A stretch of DNA of 18,691 nucleotides from positions 1 through 18,691 of the forward strand of contig JBDSTZ010000387.1 of assembly GCA_039927975.1 (NCBI GenBank), in the 5' to 3' direction. The notes under the pieces are model-generated. The model saw only the letters and a list, made by a program, of their open reading frames with translations, searched no databases and was not told the DNA's origin. Shown here in pieces: positions 1 through 6,999 of this stretch. Within the stretch, counting starts at the first letter, position 1. Each line of letters begins with the position of its first letter. The translations under genes were made by a program, and so were the position numbers. This DNA comes from JBDSTZ01 sp039927975. GTDB lineage: Bacteria; Pseudomonadota; Gammaproteobacteria; Burkholderiales; Burkholderiaceae_D.

Positions 1-72
1 CGCCCGGCGGCGCCGGCCAGGGCTCCCAAAAAGCTGGCCGCGGCCGCCACCGAGGACTGGGAAGAATTCTGA
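1..72 (+). CDS. C-terminal end of a methyl-accepting chemotaxis protein (partial)
   Basis: Only the last 23 codons are in the window, ending at TGA 70-72. The translated tail is rich in Ala, Pro and Lys and ends in DWEEF. An Ala/Pro-rich flexible tail ending in an xWxxF pentapeptide is characteristic of chemoreceptors that tether CheR (and CheB) at their C-terminus; in Escherichia coli Tar and Tsr it is NWETF. The gene is followed 55 bases later by cheR, which fits this reading. The ligand-binding and signalling domains lie outside the window, so the ligand cannot be inferred. A different protein with a chance WEEF ending is possible but unlikely in this context. Confidence 0.72.
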   Translation, partial: RPAAPARAPKKLAAAATEDWEEF

Positions 73-127
73 CCCGCGTGCCGCAGTCTGTATGCGCACC
101 AGGAACCAACGACAAGGGTAGAACTAC

Positions 128-988
128 GTGGCGCAACTGAAATCGGATACGGTCAAGGAATTCAATTTCACCAAGGGTGACTTTGAGCGGGTGCGCGCGC
201 TGATTTACCAGCGCGCCGGCATCTCGCTGGCCGACAGCAAGCAGGAGATGGTCTACAGCCGCCTGGCGCGGCGCCTGCGCGCCACCGGCATCGTCTCGTT
301 CGCGCGCTACCTCGACGACCTGGAAGCGGGCCGCCTGGGCGAGGAATGGGAGTCGTTCACCAACGCGCTGACCACCAACCTGACCTCGTTCTTTCGCGAG
401 GCGCACCATTTTCCGCTGCTGGCCGAGCACCTCAAGGGCGCGCGCGAGCATCCGCTGACGATCTGGTGCTCGGCCAGTTCCACCGGCGAGGAGCCGTATT
501 CGATCGCCATGACCGCCTGCGAAGCGTTCAACAGCTTGACCCCGCCGGTGCAGATCGTGGCCACCGACATCGACACCAATGTGCTGGCCACGGGCGCCAA
601 CGGCGTGTACGGCATCGACCGGCTCGACAAGATGGCGCCGGAACGGGCGCGCCGCTTTTTCTTGCGCGGCAAGGGCGACCAGGATGGCATGGTGCGGGTG
701 CGTCCCGAACTGCGCCAGCTGGTCAGTTTCAAGCAGCTGAACCTGTTGTCCGACAAATGGCCTCTGACCGGGCATTTCGATGTCATTTTCTGCCGCAACG
801 TGATGATCTATTTCGACAAGGCGACCCAGCGCAAGATCCTGGCGCGCTTTGTCCCGCTGATGAAGTCGCACGGTTTGCTCTTTGCCGGCCACTCCGAAAA
901 TTTTCTGTACGTCTCCGAGTCGCTCAAGCTGCGCGGTAAAACCGTGTACGAGCTTGACGAACGGCGCGCCGCGCGCAATATGCAGTAA
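128..988 (+). CDS. cheR: CheR, chemotaxis protein-glutamate O-methyltransferase
   Basis: CheR transfers methyl groups from S-adenosylmethionine to glutamates in the cytoplasmic part of chemoreceptors, which is the adaptation arm of chemotaxis. The 286-residue product has the usual family length. An N-terminal helical domain covers about residues 12-85. The TNLTSFFRE motif is at 83-91, an SAM-binding stretch (SASSTGEEPYSIAM) at 115-128, ATDIDTNVL at 145-153, and FCRNVMIYF at 221-229. The start is GTG at 128; an AAGGG about ten bases upstream supports it, and no better ATG is seen nearby. The gene follows a receptor ending in a CheR-docking peptide and lies 13 bases before cheD, so it belongs to the same operon. 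Nothing looks broken. Confidence 0.96.
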   Translation: MAQLKSDTVKEFNFTKGDFERVRALIYQRAGISLADSKQEMVYSRLARRLRATGIVSFARYLDDLEAGRLGEEWESFTNALTTNLTSFFREAHHFPLLAEHLKGAREHPLTIWCSASSTGEEPYSIAMTACEAFNSLTPPVQIVATDIDTNVLATGANGVYGIDRLDKMAPERARRFFLRGKGDQDGMVRVRPELRQLVSFKQLNLLSDKWPLTGHFDVIFCRNVMIYFDKATQRKILARFVPLMKSHGLLFAGHSENFLYVSESLKLRGKTVYELDERRAARNMQ

Positions 989-1001
989 GTGGGAACTGAC
1001 T

Positions 1002-1613
1002 ATGGCAAACGACAATAAAGAACAATTCGCGACCAACGTCTATTACGACCGGACCTTCGACTGCGACGCTGCCAAGATCCTGCCGGGCGAGTACTACTAC
1101 ACGCCCAAGGACATGCTGATCGTGACGGTGCTCGGCTCGTGCGTGTCGGCCTGCATCCGCGACCGCGTCACGGGCCTGGGCGGGATGAACCACTTCATGC
1201 TGCCCGACGGCGGCGGCAGCGACGCCAACAGCCCGGTATCGGCCTCGATGCGCTATGGGACCTATGCGATGGAAGTGCTGATCAACGACCTGCTCAAGTC
1301 GGGCGCGCGGCGCGAGAACATGGAAGCGAAAGTGTTCGGCGGCGGCGCGGTGCTGCGCGGCTTCACCGCCATCAATGTGGGCGAGCGCAATGCCACCTTC
1401 GTGATGAACTATCTGAAGGTGGAAAAAATCAGGGTGGTGGCCGAGGACCTCAACGACATCTATCCGCGCAAGGTGTATTTTTTTCCGCGCACCGGCAAGG
1501 TGCTGGTCAAGAAGCTGATGGCGTCGCACAACGACACCTTGGCCAAGCGCGAGCTCGATTACGCAAGCCGCCTCAAAGTGCAGCCGGTCGGCGGCGAAAT
1601 CGACCTGTTCTGA
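1002..1613 (+). CDS. cheD: CheD, chemoreceptor glutamine deamidase
   Basis: CheD deamidates specific glutamines of chemoreceptors to glutamate, creating methylation sites, and in several bacteria it also interacts with CheC. The 203-residue product carries the family signature: the catalytic cysteine in GSCVSACIRD (Cys47), the catalytic histidine in GGMNHFMLP (His64), then MRYGTYAME and the KVFGGGAVL block. The reading frame stays open 40 codons upstream into cheR, but the ATG at 1002 with GGGA just before it is the natural start and leaves a 13-base gap after cheR. Placement between cheR and cheB is typical for Burkholderiales. No CheC partner is in the window. Confidence 0.94.
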   Translation: MANDNKEQFATNVYYDRTFDCDAAKILPGEYYYTPKDMLIVTVLGSCVSACIRDRVTGLGGMNHFMLPDGGGSDANSPVSASMRYGTYAMEVLINDLLKSGARRENMEAKVFGGGAVLRGFTAINVGERNATFVMNYLKVEKIRVVAEDLNDIYPRKVYFFPRTGKVLVKKLMASHNDTLAKRELDYASRLKVQPVGGEIDLF

Positions 1614-1640
1614 GGCGGCAGCCCCTATGAAAGCAGCGAC

Positions 1641-2711
1641 ATGAACAAGATCAAGGTACTCATCGTGGACGACTCGGCGCTCATTCGCAGCGTCATGAGC
1701 GAAATCATCTCGAGCCAGCCCGACATGCAGGTGGTGGGGGTGGCGCCCGACCCGCTGGTGGCGCGCGAACTGATCAAGCAGACCAATCCCGACGTATTGA
1801 CGCTCGACGTCGAGATGCCCAAGATGGATGGCCTCGACTTCCTCGAAAAGCTGATGCGATTGCGCCCGATGCCGGTGGTGATGGTGTCGTCGCTGACCGA
1901 GCGCGGCTCCGAGATCACCATGCGCGCGCTGGAGCTGGGCGCGGTCGACTTCGTGACCAAGCCGAAGATCTCGATCCAGAGCGGGATGCGCGAATACACC
2001 GAACTGATCTCGGACAAAATCCGGGCCGCGTCCAAGGCCCGCATCAAGCCGCGCACCCTGAACGCGGCCGGCGCGCCGCCCACCGCGCTGCCGGCGCTGC
2101 GCAATCCCTTGACCTCGTCCGAAAAGCTGATCATCATCGGCGCCTCCACCGGCGGCACCGAGGCGATCCGCGAATTTTTGATGCAGATGCCGTCCGACTG
2201 CCCCGGCATCCTGATCGCCCAGCACATGCCGGAAGGGTTCACCACCTCGTTCGCGCGGCGCCTCGATTCGCTGTGCAAGATCAGCGTGCGCGAAGCGGCC
2301 GGCGACGAGCGCGTGCTGCCCGGCCACGCCTACATCGCGCCCGGCCACTCGCACCTGCTGCTGGCGCGCTCGGGCGCCAACTACGTCACCCGGATCGAGC
2401 AGACCGACCCGGTCAACCGCCACCGGCCCTCGGTGGACGTGCTGTTCCGTTCGGTCGCCAAGGCGGCCGGCAAGAACGCGGTCGGCGTGATCCTGACCGG
2501 CATGGGCAAGGACGGCGCCGCCGGCATGCTCGAAATGAAGCAGGCCGGCGCCCACAACTTCGCCCAGGACGAGGCGTCCTGCGTGGTGTTCGGCATGCCG
2601 CGCGAGGCGATCGCCCTCGGCGCCCACGATGAAATTGGCGCCCTGACAAGCCTGCCGGAGATGGTTCTTACCTATCTGGCAACGCAAGGCACGCGGGCGT
2701 TGCGCGTTTGA
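1641..2711 (+). CDS. cheB: CheB, protein-glutamate methylesterase/deamidase response regulator
   Basis: CheB removes receptor methyl groups and is activated by CheA phosphorylation, opposing CheR. The 356-residue protein has an N-terminal receiver domain (about 3-125) with the acidic pair Asp10/Asp11, phospho-acceptor Asp56 in TLDVEMPKMDG and Lys108 in TKPK. A linker (about 126-160) leads to the methylesterase domain with the Ser-His-Asp triad at Ser169 (GASTGGTEAI), His195 (AQHMPEGF) and Asp291 (GMGKDGAAGM). All key residues are present. The ATG at 1641 lacks a strong Shine-Dalgarno sequence. It overlaps the stop of a five-codon mini-ORF (1627-1644), which could help translation. The gene lies 27 bases after cheD in the same operon. 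Confidence 0.96.
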   Translation: MNKIKVLIVDDSALIRSVMSEIISSQPDMQVVGVAPDPLVARELIKQTNPDVLTLDVEMPKMDGLDFLEKLMRLRPMPVVMVSSLTERGSEITMRALELGAVDFVTKPKISIQSGMREYTELISDKIRAASKARIKPRTLNAAGAPPTALPALRNPLTSSEKLIIIGASTGGTEAIREFLMQMPSDCPGILIAQHMPEGFTTSFARRLDSLCKISVREAAGDERVLPGHAYIAPGHSHLLLARSGANYVTRIEQTDPVNRHRPSVDVLFRSVAKAAGKNAVGVILTGMGKDGAAGMLEMKQAGAHNFAQDEASCVVFGMPREAIALGAHDEIGALTSLPEMVLTYLATQGTRALRV

Positions 2712-2836
2712 CGGGATTACCACGTTTTTCCTTGTAGTTTCATCGCCGTAGAGCAACAAAACTGCTATCCTTAAGTCTGCTTTCAAAGCTGCACGGTCTA
2801 TCAATAACCAGAGTACGAGAATCAACGGAGTAATTC
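2712..2836 (+). other. cheB-cheY intergenic leader
   Basis: This 125-base gap breaks an otherwise tightly packed operon. It is less GC-rich than the genes around it. It ends in ACGGAG six bases before the cheY ATG, a good ribosome binding site. I found no convincing sigma-70 or FliA (sigma-28) promoter and no terminator hairpin followed by T residues. A separate promoter for cheY-cheZ would fit the layout but is not shown by the sequence. Confidence 0.3.
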
Positions 2837-3235
2837 ATGGCTGATCCAAAAATGCGTTTTTTAGTAGTAGATGATTTCTCGACAATGCGTCGCATCGTGC
2901 GCAATCTGTTGAAGGAATTGGGTTATGCCAACGTCGATGAGGCCGAGGACGGCGTCATGGCTCTGGCCAAACTGCGCAGCGAGCCTTTCGACTTCGTGGT
3001 GTCCGACTGGAACATGCCGAACATGGACGGCTTGACCATGTTGCAGAACATCCGCGCCGATCCCACGCTGGCCAAGTTGCCGGTGCTGATGGTGACCGCC
3101 GAAGCGAAAAAAGAAAACATCATCGCCGCCGCCCAGGCCGGCGCCAACGGTTACGTGGTCAAGCCGTTCACCGCCGCCACCCTGGACGAAAAGCTCAACA
3201 AGATTTTCGAGAAACTCGAAAAAGTCGGAGCGTAA
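2837..3235 (+). CDS. cheY: CheY, chemotaxis response regulator
   Basis: CheY is the single-domain response regulator that, once phosphorylated by CheA, binds the flagellar switch protein FliM and changes rotation. The 132-residue product is one receiver domain whose residue numbers match the E. coli protein: Asp12 and Asp13 in VVDDF, phospho-acceptor Asp57 in SDWNMPNMDG, Thr87 in MVTAEAKKENI, Tyr106 and Lys109 in GYVVKPF. The Trp58-Asn59 pair is that of the classic motility CheY. The start has a good ribosome binding site. The stop codon abuts the cheZ start, so the two are translated as a pair. Confidence 0.96.
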   Translation: MADPKMRFLVVDDFSTMRRIVRNLLKELGYANVDEAEDGVMALAKLRSEPFDFVVSDWNMPNMDGLTMLQNIRADPTLAKLPVLMVTAEAKKENIIAAAQAGANGYVVKPFTAATLDEKLNKIFEKLEKVGA

Positions 3236-3892
3236 ATGGGCGATTCACACGCGGTCCAGGCGGCGGCCGGGGGCGCCGAGGCAGGCTCGCACGACGAGTT
3301 CCTCAGCCGCATCGGCCACATGACGCGCTCGCTGCACGAAAGCTTGCGCGGCCTGGGCCTGGACAAGCTGATTGAAAAAGCCGCCAGCGACATCCCCGAC
3401 GCCCGCGACCGGCTCGACTACGTGGCCCGCCTGTCCGAGCAATCGGCGCAAAAGGTGCTCAACGCCACCGACGCCGCCAGCCCGCTGCAAGACCAGATCG
3501 ACGATTCGGCCAAGGCCCTGTCGGCTTCGTGGCAGGCGCTGCTTGCCAACGGCGCCGGCGAGGCCGAATGGCGCGCGCTGGCCGCGCGCACCGTGCAGGA
3601 CCTCGGCCAGGTCAGCGCCGCCACCGGTGCCAGCAAGGCGCACCTGATGGACATCATGATGGCGCAGGACTTCCAGGATCTGACCGGCCAGGTGATCACC
3701 AAGATCACCGCGATCGCCCACAACCTCGAACAGCAACTGGTGCAGATGCTGGTCGATTTTGCCCCGGCCGAAGTCAAGCGCGAATACGACAACGGTCTGC
3801 TCAACGGTCCGCAGATCGCCCCCACCGGAAACAGCGACGTGGTCTCGAATCAGGGGCAGGTCGACGATTTGCTCGACAGCCTCGGGTTCTGA
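3236..3892 (+). CDS. cheZ: CheZ, CheY-phosphate phosphatase
   Basis: CheZ speeds dephosphorylation of CheY-P and so ends the motor signal. The 218-residue protein is predicted to be mostly long helices. The catalytic segment AQDFQDLTGQVI is at about 143-154; Asp148 and Gln152 correspond to E. coli Asp143 and Gln147 by alignment from memory. The C-terminal amphipathic CheY-binding helix, QVDDLLDSLGF, is intact at 208-218. A flexible linker rich in Gly, Pro and Asn separates the two parts, as usual in the family. The start codon directly follows the cheY stop with no gap, which indicates translational coupling and matched dosage of kinase target and phosphatase. Confidence 0.95.
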   Translation: MGDSHAVQAAAGGAEAGSHDEFLSRIGHMTRSLHESLRGLGLDKLIEKAASDIPDARDRLDYVARLSEQSAQKVLNATDAASPLQDQIDDSAKALSASWQALLANGAGEAEWRALAARTVQDLGQVSAATGASKAHLMDIMMAQDFQDLTGQVITKITAIAHNLEQQLVQMLVDFAPAEVKREYDNGLLNGPQIAPTGNSDVVSNQGQVDDLLDSLGF

Positions 3893-3924
3893 CACCCTCG
3901 CAAGCAACAACGAGCGCTCATACC

Positions 3925-5136
3925 ATGCATGAAACAAATTTTATCGTTCGCGAACCGCTGCTCGATCCGAAGCAGCGCGTGATCGGTTACGAACTGTCCT
4001 GGAAACAGGACGCGAACCAGCCGATCACCGACGACGCGCTCGAAGCGCTGGTCGGCTTCGTGTCGGAAAACGTCAACGACGACGACAACGGCTGGCTGCT
4101 GCGCGACAAGATCCTCTTCCTCGACGCGGTGCCGCGCATGCTGTCGACCGACGCGCTGTTCTCGATGCCGCCGGAACACACCGTGCTGACCCTGCAAGCG
4201 GCCGAGCTGGCCAATCCCGACACCCTGTCGGCCGCGCAAGGCTTGCGCGCCGGCGGCGTCGGTATTTCCGTGCGCGACGGCGACCTGGCCCACCTGGGCA
4301 AGAACCTTTCCATCAGCGCTTCCTACGTCGAAGTACGCTTCGCCGGCGCCGACGTGGCCGCGCAGGCGCGCACCTTCGCCGCGCTCAAGGATTCCAAAGT
4401 GCGCATGGTCGGCCGTCCAGTGACGACCTGGGCCGATTTCGACGCCTGCGCCGCGCTGGGTCTCGACGCCTTTGTCGGCAAGCTGCACCTGACGCCGCGC
4501 CCCGGCGCGCCGGTCAAGGGCATGAACCCGGCCCAGACCATCATCCTGCAACTGATGCAGATGGTGCAAAAGAACGAAGACATTCCCAAGATCGAAGCGG
4601 TGCTCAAGCGCGATCCGGCGCTGTCGTACAAGCTGCTGCGCTTCATCAACTCGGCCGGATTCGGTTCGGGCCGCGAGATTCAATCGCTCAAGCAAGCCAT
4701 CACCATGCTCGGCTACGCGCCGATGTACCGCTGGCTGACCCTGCTGCTGGCGACGGCCAGCACGAGCGGCTATTCGCCGGTGCTGATGGAAACGGCGGTG
4801 GTGCGCGGCCGCCTGGCCGAGCTGCTGGGCATCAAGGCCTTGCCGCGCGGGGAGGGCGAGAACCTGTTCGTCGCCGGCATGTTCTCGCTGCTCGATCGCC
4901 TGCTGGGCCTGCCGATGAAGGAAGTGCTCGACACGATTCAATTGCCCGATGAAGTGGTGCGCGCGCTGCTCACCCGCGGCGGCATGTACGGACCCTACCT
5001 GGCGCTGGCCGAAGCCTGCGAGCTCAATTCGAACCTGGTGGCCTCGCTGGCGGCCTCGCTCAATATCTCGCCGATCGATGTCAACAAGGCGCACTTGTCC
5101 GCGCTGGCGTGGGCGCAGAATGTGACGACCTCCTAG
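3925..5136 (+). CDS. EAL-HDOD domain signalling protein with a degenerate EAL domain
   Basis: The 403-residue protein starts with a remnant EAL-like domain (about 8-195). FIVREPLLDPKQRVIGYELSW replaces the usual N-terminal EAL strand: the Glu and Leu of ExLxR survive at 23-24, but the Arg position is Lys27. I do not find the metal-binding Asn, Asp and Glu motifs of an active cyclic-di-GMP phosphodiesterase. The HDOD domain covers about 203-400 (KIEAVLKRDPALSYKLLRFIN at 222-242, then IQSLKQAITMLGY). HDOD proteins are usually scaffolds without HD-type catalysis. The ATG at 3925 is chosen because homologues begin near this point; its ribosome binding site is weak. The frame stays open far upstream through cheZ, which I treat as chance. 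Its position 32 bases after cheZ suggests a role in motility control, an inference. Confidence 0.85.
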   Translation: MHETNFIVREPLLDPKQRVIGYELSWKQDANQPITDDALEALVGFVSENVNDDDNGWLLRDKILFLDAVPRMLSTDALFSMPPEHTVLTLQAAELANPDTLSAAQGLRAGGVGISVRDGDLAHLGKNLSISASYVEVRFAGADVAAQARTFAALKDSKVRMVGRPVTTWADFDACAALGLDAFVGKLHLTPRPGAPVKGMNPAQTIILQLMQMVQKNEDIPKIEAVLKRDPALSYKLLRFINSAGFGSGREIQSLKQAITMLGYAPMYRWLTLLLATASTSGYSPVLMETAVVRGRLAELLGIKALPRGEGENLFVAGMFSLLDRLLGLPMKEVLDTIQLPDEVVRALLTRGGMYGPYLALAEACELNSNLVASLAASLNISPIDVNKAHLSALAWAQNVTTS

Positions 5137-5180
5137 CCGTCGACGCGGTAACCAGGCAACGCGATGTTGCCGTTTCATTG

Positions 5181-5210
5181 AAAGGGTCCTTGGCTTCAAG
5201 GGCCCTTTTT
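5181..5210 (+). terminator. Rho-independent terminator of the chemotaxis cluster
   Basis: The left arm AAAGGGTCCTTG (5181-5192) pairs with CAAGGGCCCTTT (5197-5208) through a GCTT loop, with one G-U wobble. A run of five T residues occupies 5206-5210. It lies 45 bases after the EAL-HDOD stop codon, so transcription of the che operon most likely ends here. Confidence 0.9.
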
Positions 5211-5329
5211 CGTTGGGCCTCCAGAAGCGAATCGATGACGGGGAAGCGAAGCTTCGATCGGCCTGTCGCGGAATTTCTTGAATTAAATCATAATGTTGCA
5301 GCGGAAAGACCGGCTGCTCGCTGCCTTGG

Positions 5330-5339
5330 TAAGCGTTTA
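5330..5339. promoter_or_regulatory. Candidate regulator-binding palindrome upstream of the PL9 gene
   Basis: TAAGCGTTTA is near-palindromic around a central CG, like many LacI-family operators. A related AAGCGCTC lies upstream of the PL4 gene at 10974-10981. Short palindromes occur by chance, so this is only a lead. Confidence 0.2.
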
Positions 5340-5462
5340 ACAAATCAGCCGTGTGATTATTTGGAAGCAACGGATGTTGCTCATCACTCAAGCGCATATC
5401 GGACATGTACTATGGTGATAGTGGCGGCGGCGAAGTAGCCTCCAGCCTAATAAATAGATCAC

Positions 5463-5476
5463 AGGAGACGGCATTG
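5463..5476 (+). promoter_or_regulatory. Ribosome binding site that decides the TTG start of the PL9 gene
   Basis: AGGAG at 5463-5467 is followed after six bases by TTG at 5474-5476. This start opens directly into a lipoprotein signal peptide (MKSIPLK then a hydrophobic stretch). No in-frame ATG in that stretch gives a better signal peptide. The longer frame beginning at 5405 would add 23 residues before the signal sequence. Confidence 0.75.
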
Positions 5477-6856
5477 AAATCGATTCCATTGAAAGCCTCG
5501 GCGGCCAGCCTCGTAGTTGCAACCTTGCTCGCCGCATGCGGCGGCGGTAACGTCGATAGCGGCAGCGCGGGCCAGCAGACCACGCTGCTCGCCAACACCG
5601 GCACCGGCGCCACCTACTATGTTTCGCCGACCGGCAGTGACTCGGCGGCAGGCACGCTGGCGGCGCCTTGGCGCACCATCGCGCGCGCGCAAACGGCGGC
5701 CACCGCCGGCGACACCGTCTACTTCCGCGGCGGCACCTACACCTATTCCGCCGGCATCAACACCTGCGCCAGCCAGACCGACACCGTCAACGCCATCACC
5801 CTCGACAAGAGCGGCGTGGCCGGCGGCGTGATCCGTTACTGGGCTTATGGCACCGAGGTTCCGATCTTCGATTTCTCCAGCATGACCGATGACTGCCGCG
5901 TCAAGGGCTTCAACGTCACCGGCAGCTATCTGCACCTGCGCGGCCTGGAAATCACCGGCGCGCCGCAGCACAACAACCTCAATCACGAATCGTGGGGCGT
6001 GTGGATCACCGGCAGCAACAACACCTTCGAACGGCTCAACACCCACCACCACATGGGGCCCGGCCTGTTCATCCAGAACGGCAGCTACAACCTGGTGCTC
6101 AACACCGATTCGCACCACAACTACGATCCGCTGACCTCGAACGGCGCAGGGCAGAGCGCCGACGGTTTCGGCGCCCACATCAAGGCTAACAATCCTGGCA
6201 ACGTGTTCCGTGGCTGCCGCGCCTGGTCCAATTCGGACGACGGCTTCGACCTGATCAACGCCTTCTCTTCGGTCACGATCGAGAACTCGTGGGCCTGGCT
6301 GAGCGGCTACCTGCCCGGCACCACCACCTCGGTCCCGGCCGGCAACGGCAACGGCATCAAGGCGGGCGGCTACGGCGGCGTGTACGTCTCGAACGGCGTC
6401 AAGCACTTCATCCGTTTCTCGGTGGCCTTCCGCAACAAGGCCGCCGGCTTTTACGCCAACCATCACACGGTGGCAAACGACTGGGTCAGCAACACGGCCT
6501 ACAACAACGGCGCCAACTTCGACATGCTGTCGATCGATTCGACCGGCGCCGCCGTCAACATGGGCAACCTGCGCAACAACCTGGCCTACATCAACGTTTC
6601 CACCGGTGTGCTGACCCGCAATATCTCGGGGGCCAGCCAGGTGACCAACTCGTGGCAATTGCCGGTGACGATCACCGATGCGGATTTCGTCAACTACTCA
6701 ATGTCTGGCTGGGATGCGCCGCGCCAGTCCGACGGCAGCCTGCCGATTCTCAATCAGATGAAACTGGTCACCGGGAGCGACCTGATCGACAAGGGCACGA
6801 ATGTCGGTTTCGGTTACAACGGCGCCGCGCCGGATCTGGGGGCGTTTGAGAAGTAA
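5474..6856 (+). CDS. Pectate lyase-like lipoprotein, polysaccharide lyase family 9 type
   Basis: The predicted product of 460 residues begins with a lipoprotein signal peptide: Lys2 and Lys7, a hydrophobic core, and lipobox LLAAC with the lipidated Cys22 followed by Gly, which favours the outer membrane. After a linker (23-45), TYYVSPTGSDSAAGT and DTVYFRGGTY mark the entry to a right-handed parallel beta-helix that runs to near the C-terminus. Motifs fit family PL9 (Pel9A type): Asp230 in SADGFGAH, Asp255/Asp256/Asp259 in NSDDGFDL as calcium ligands, and Lys296 in NGNGIKAGG as the likely catalytic base. PL9 enzymes cleave polygalacturonate by beta-elimination. The role is inferred from these motifs and from a PL4 lyase gene nearby. 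It stands alone between two terminators. Confidence 0.82.
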   Translation: MKSIPLKASAASLVVATLLAACGGGNVDSGSAGQQTTLLANTGTGATYYVSPTGSDSAAGTLAAPWRTIARAQTAATAGDTVYFRGGTYTYSAGINTCASQTDTVNAITLDKSGVAGGVIRYWAYGTEVPIFDFSSMTDDCRVKGFNVTGSYLHLRGLEITGAPQHNNLNHESWGVWITGSNNTFERLNTHHHMGPGLFIQNGSYNLVLNTDSHHNYDPLTSNGAGQSADGFGAHIKANNPGNVFRGCRAWSNSDDGFDLINAFSSVTIENSWAWLSGYLPGTTTSVPAGNGNGIKAGGYGGVYVSNGVKHFIRFSVAFRNKAAGFYANHHTVANDWVSNTAYNNGANFDMLSIDSTGAAVNMGNLRNNLAYINVSTGVLTRNISGASQVTNSWQLPVTITDADFVNYSMSGWDAPRQSDGSLPILNQMKLVTGSDLIDKGTNVGFGYNGAAPDLGAFEK

Positions 6857-6866
6857 TCGGAAAAAC

Positions 6867-6892
6867 GGCTGTCCGATGCAAGTCGGACGGCC
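6867..6892 (+). repeat. Stem-loop after the PL9 gene
   Basis: GGCTGTCCGA (6867-6876) pairs with TCGGACGGCC (6883-6892) through a six-base loop, with one wobble. No T-run follows. It sits eleven bases after the PL9 stop and just before the strong terminator, so it may protect the mRNA 3' end or assist termination. Confidence 0.5.
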
Positions 6893-6902
6893 GGATCAAA
6901 GC

Positions 6903-6954
6903 AAAAAGCCCGCGCTGCGAAGCCTGATTCAGGCGAAGGCAGCGCGGGCTTTTT
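6903..6954. terminator. Bidirectional intrinsic terminator between the PL9 gene and panC
   Basis: The 16-base arms 6903-6918 (five A, then GCCCGCGCTGC) and 6939-6954 (GCAGCGCGGGC, then five T) are perfect reverse complements. The arms therefore supply a T-run on each strand. The loop holds a further small stem (GCCTG-ATT-CAGGC). It lies 46 bases after the PL9 stop and 45 bases beyond the panC stop, and serves both convergent units. Confidence 0.93.
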
Positions 6955-6999
6955 CCATTTGCAGCGAACCGGGGAAGGGCCGCCGCGAAAGGTGTTTGA

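Larger units (their letters stand above)
5137..5473 (+). other. Intergenic region between the chemotaxis cluster and the PL9 lyase gene
   Basis: This gap of 337 bases holds no credible gene. Its first part contains the intrinsic terminator at 5181-5210. The remainder is AT-richer and should contain the promoter of the PL9 gene, but no box pair with good spacing stands out. Possible regulatory palindromes are CGAAGCTTCG at 5247-5256, TAAGCGTTTA at 5330-5339 (LacI-family-like, with a central CG) and GCAAC-GGAT-GTTGC at 5367-5380. Confidence 0.5.

Noticed and set aside
924..2825. Minus-strand open frame of 633 codons opposite cheD and cheB
   Set aside because: It is rich in His, Arg, Gly and Ala with no recognisable domain, and it mirrors two certain genes. 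Long antisense frames are common in high-GC DNA.
2712..2836. FliA (sigma-28) promoter before cheY
   Set aside because: A GCCGTAGA stretch resembles the -10 core, but no TAAA-type -35 lies at the required spacing.
3529..3924. N-terminal extension of the EAL-HDOD protein through cheZ
   Set aside because: The extra 132 residues overlap cheZ in another frame and have shadow composition; the conserved start is at 3925.
3850..5406. Minus-strand open frame of 518 codons opposite the EAL-HDOD gene
   Set aside because: Gln/His/Arg-rich shadow without domain matches and without a ribosome binding site.
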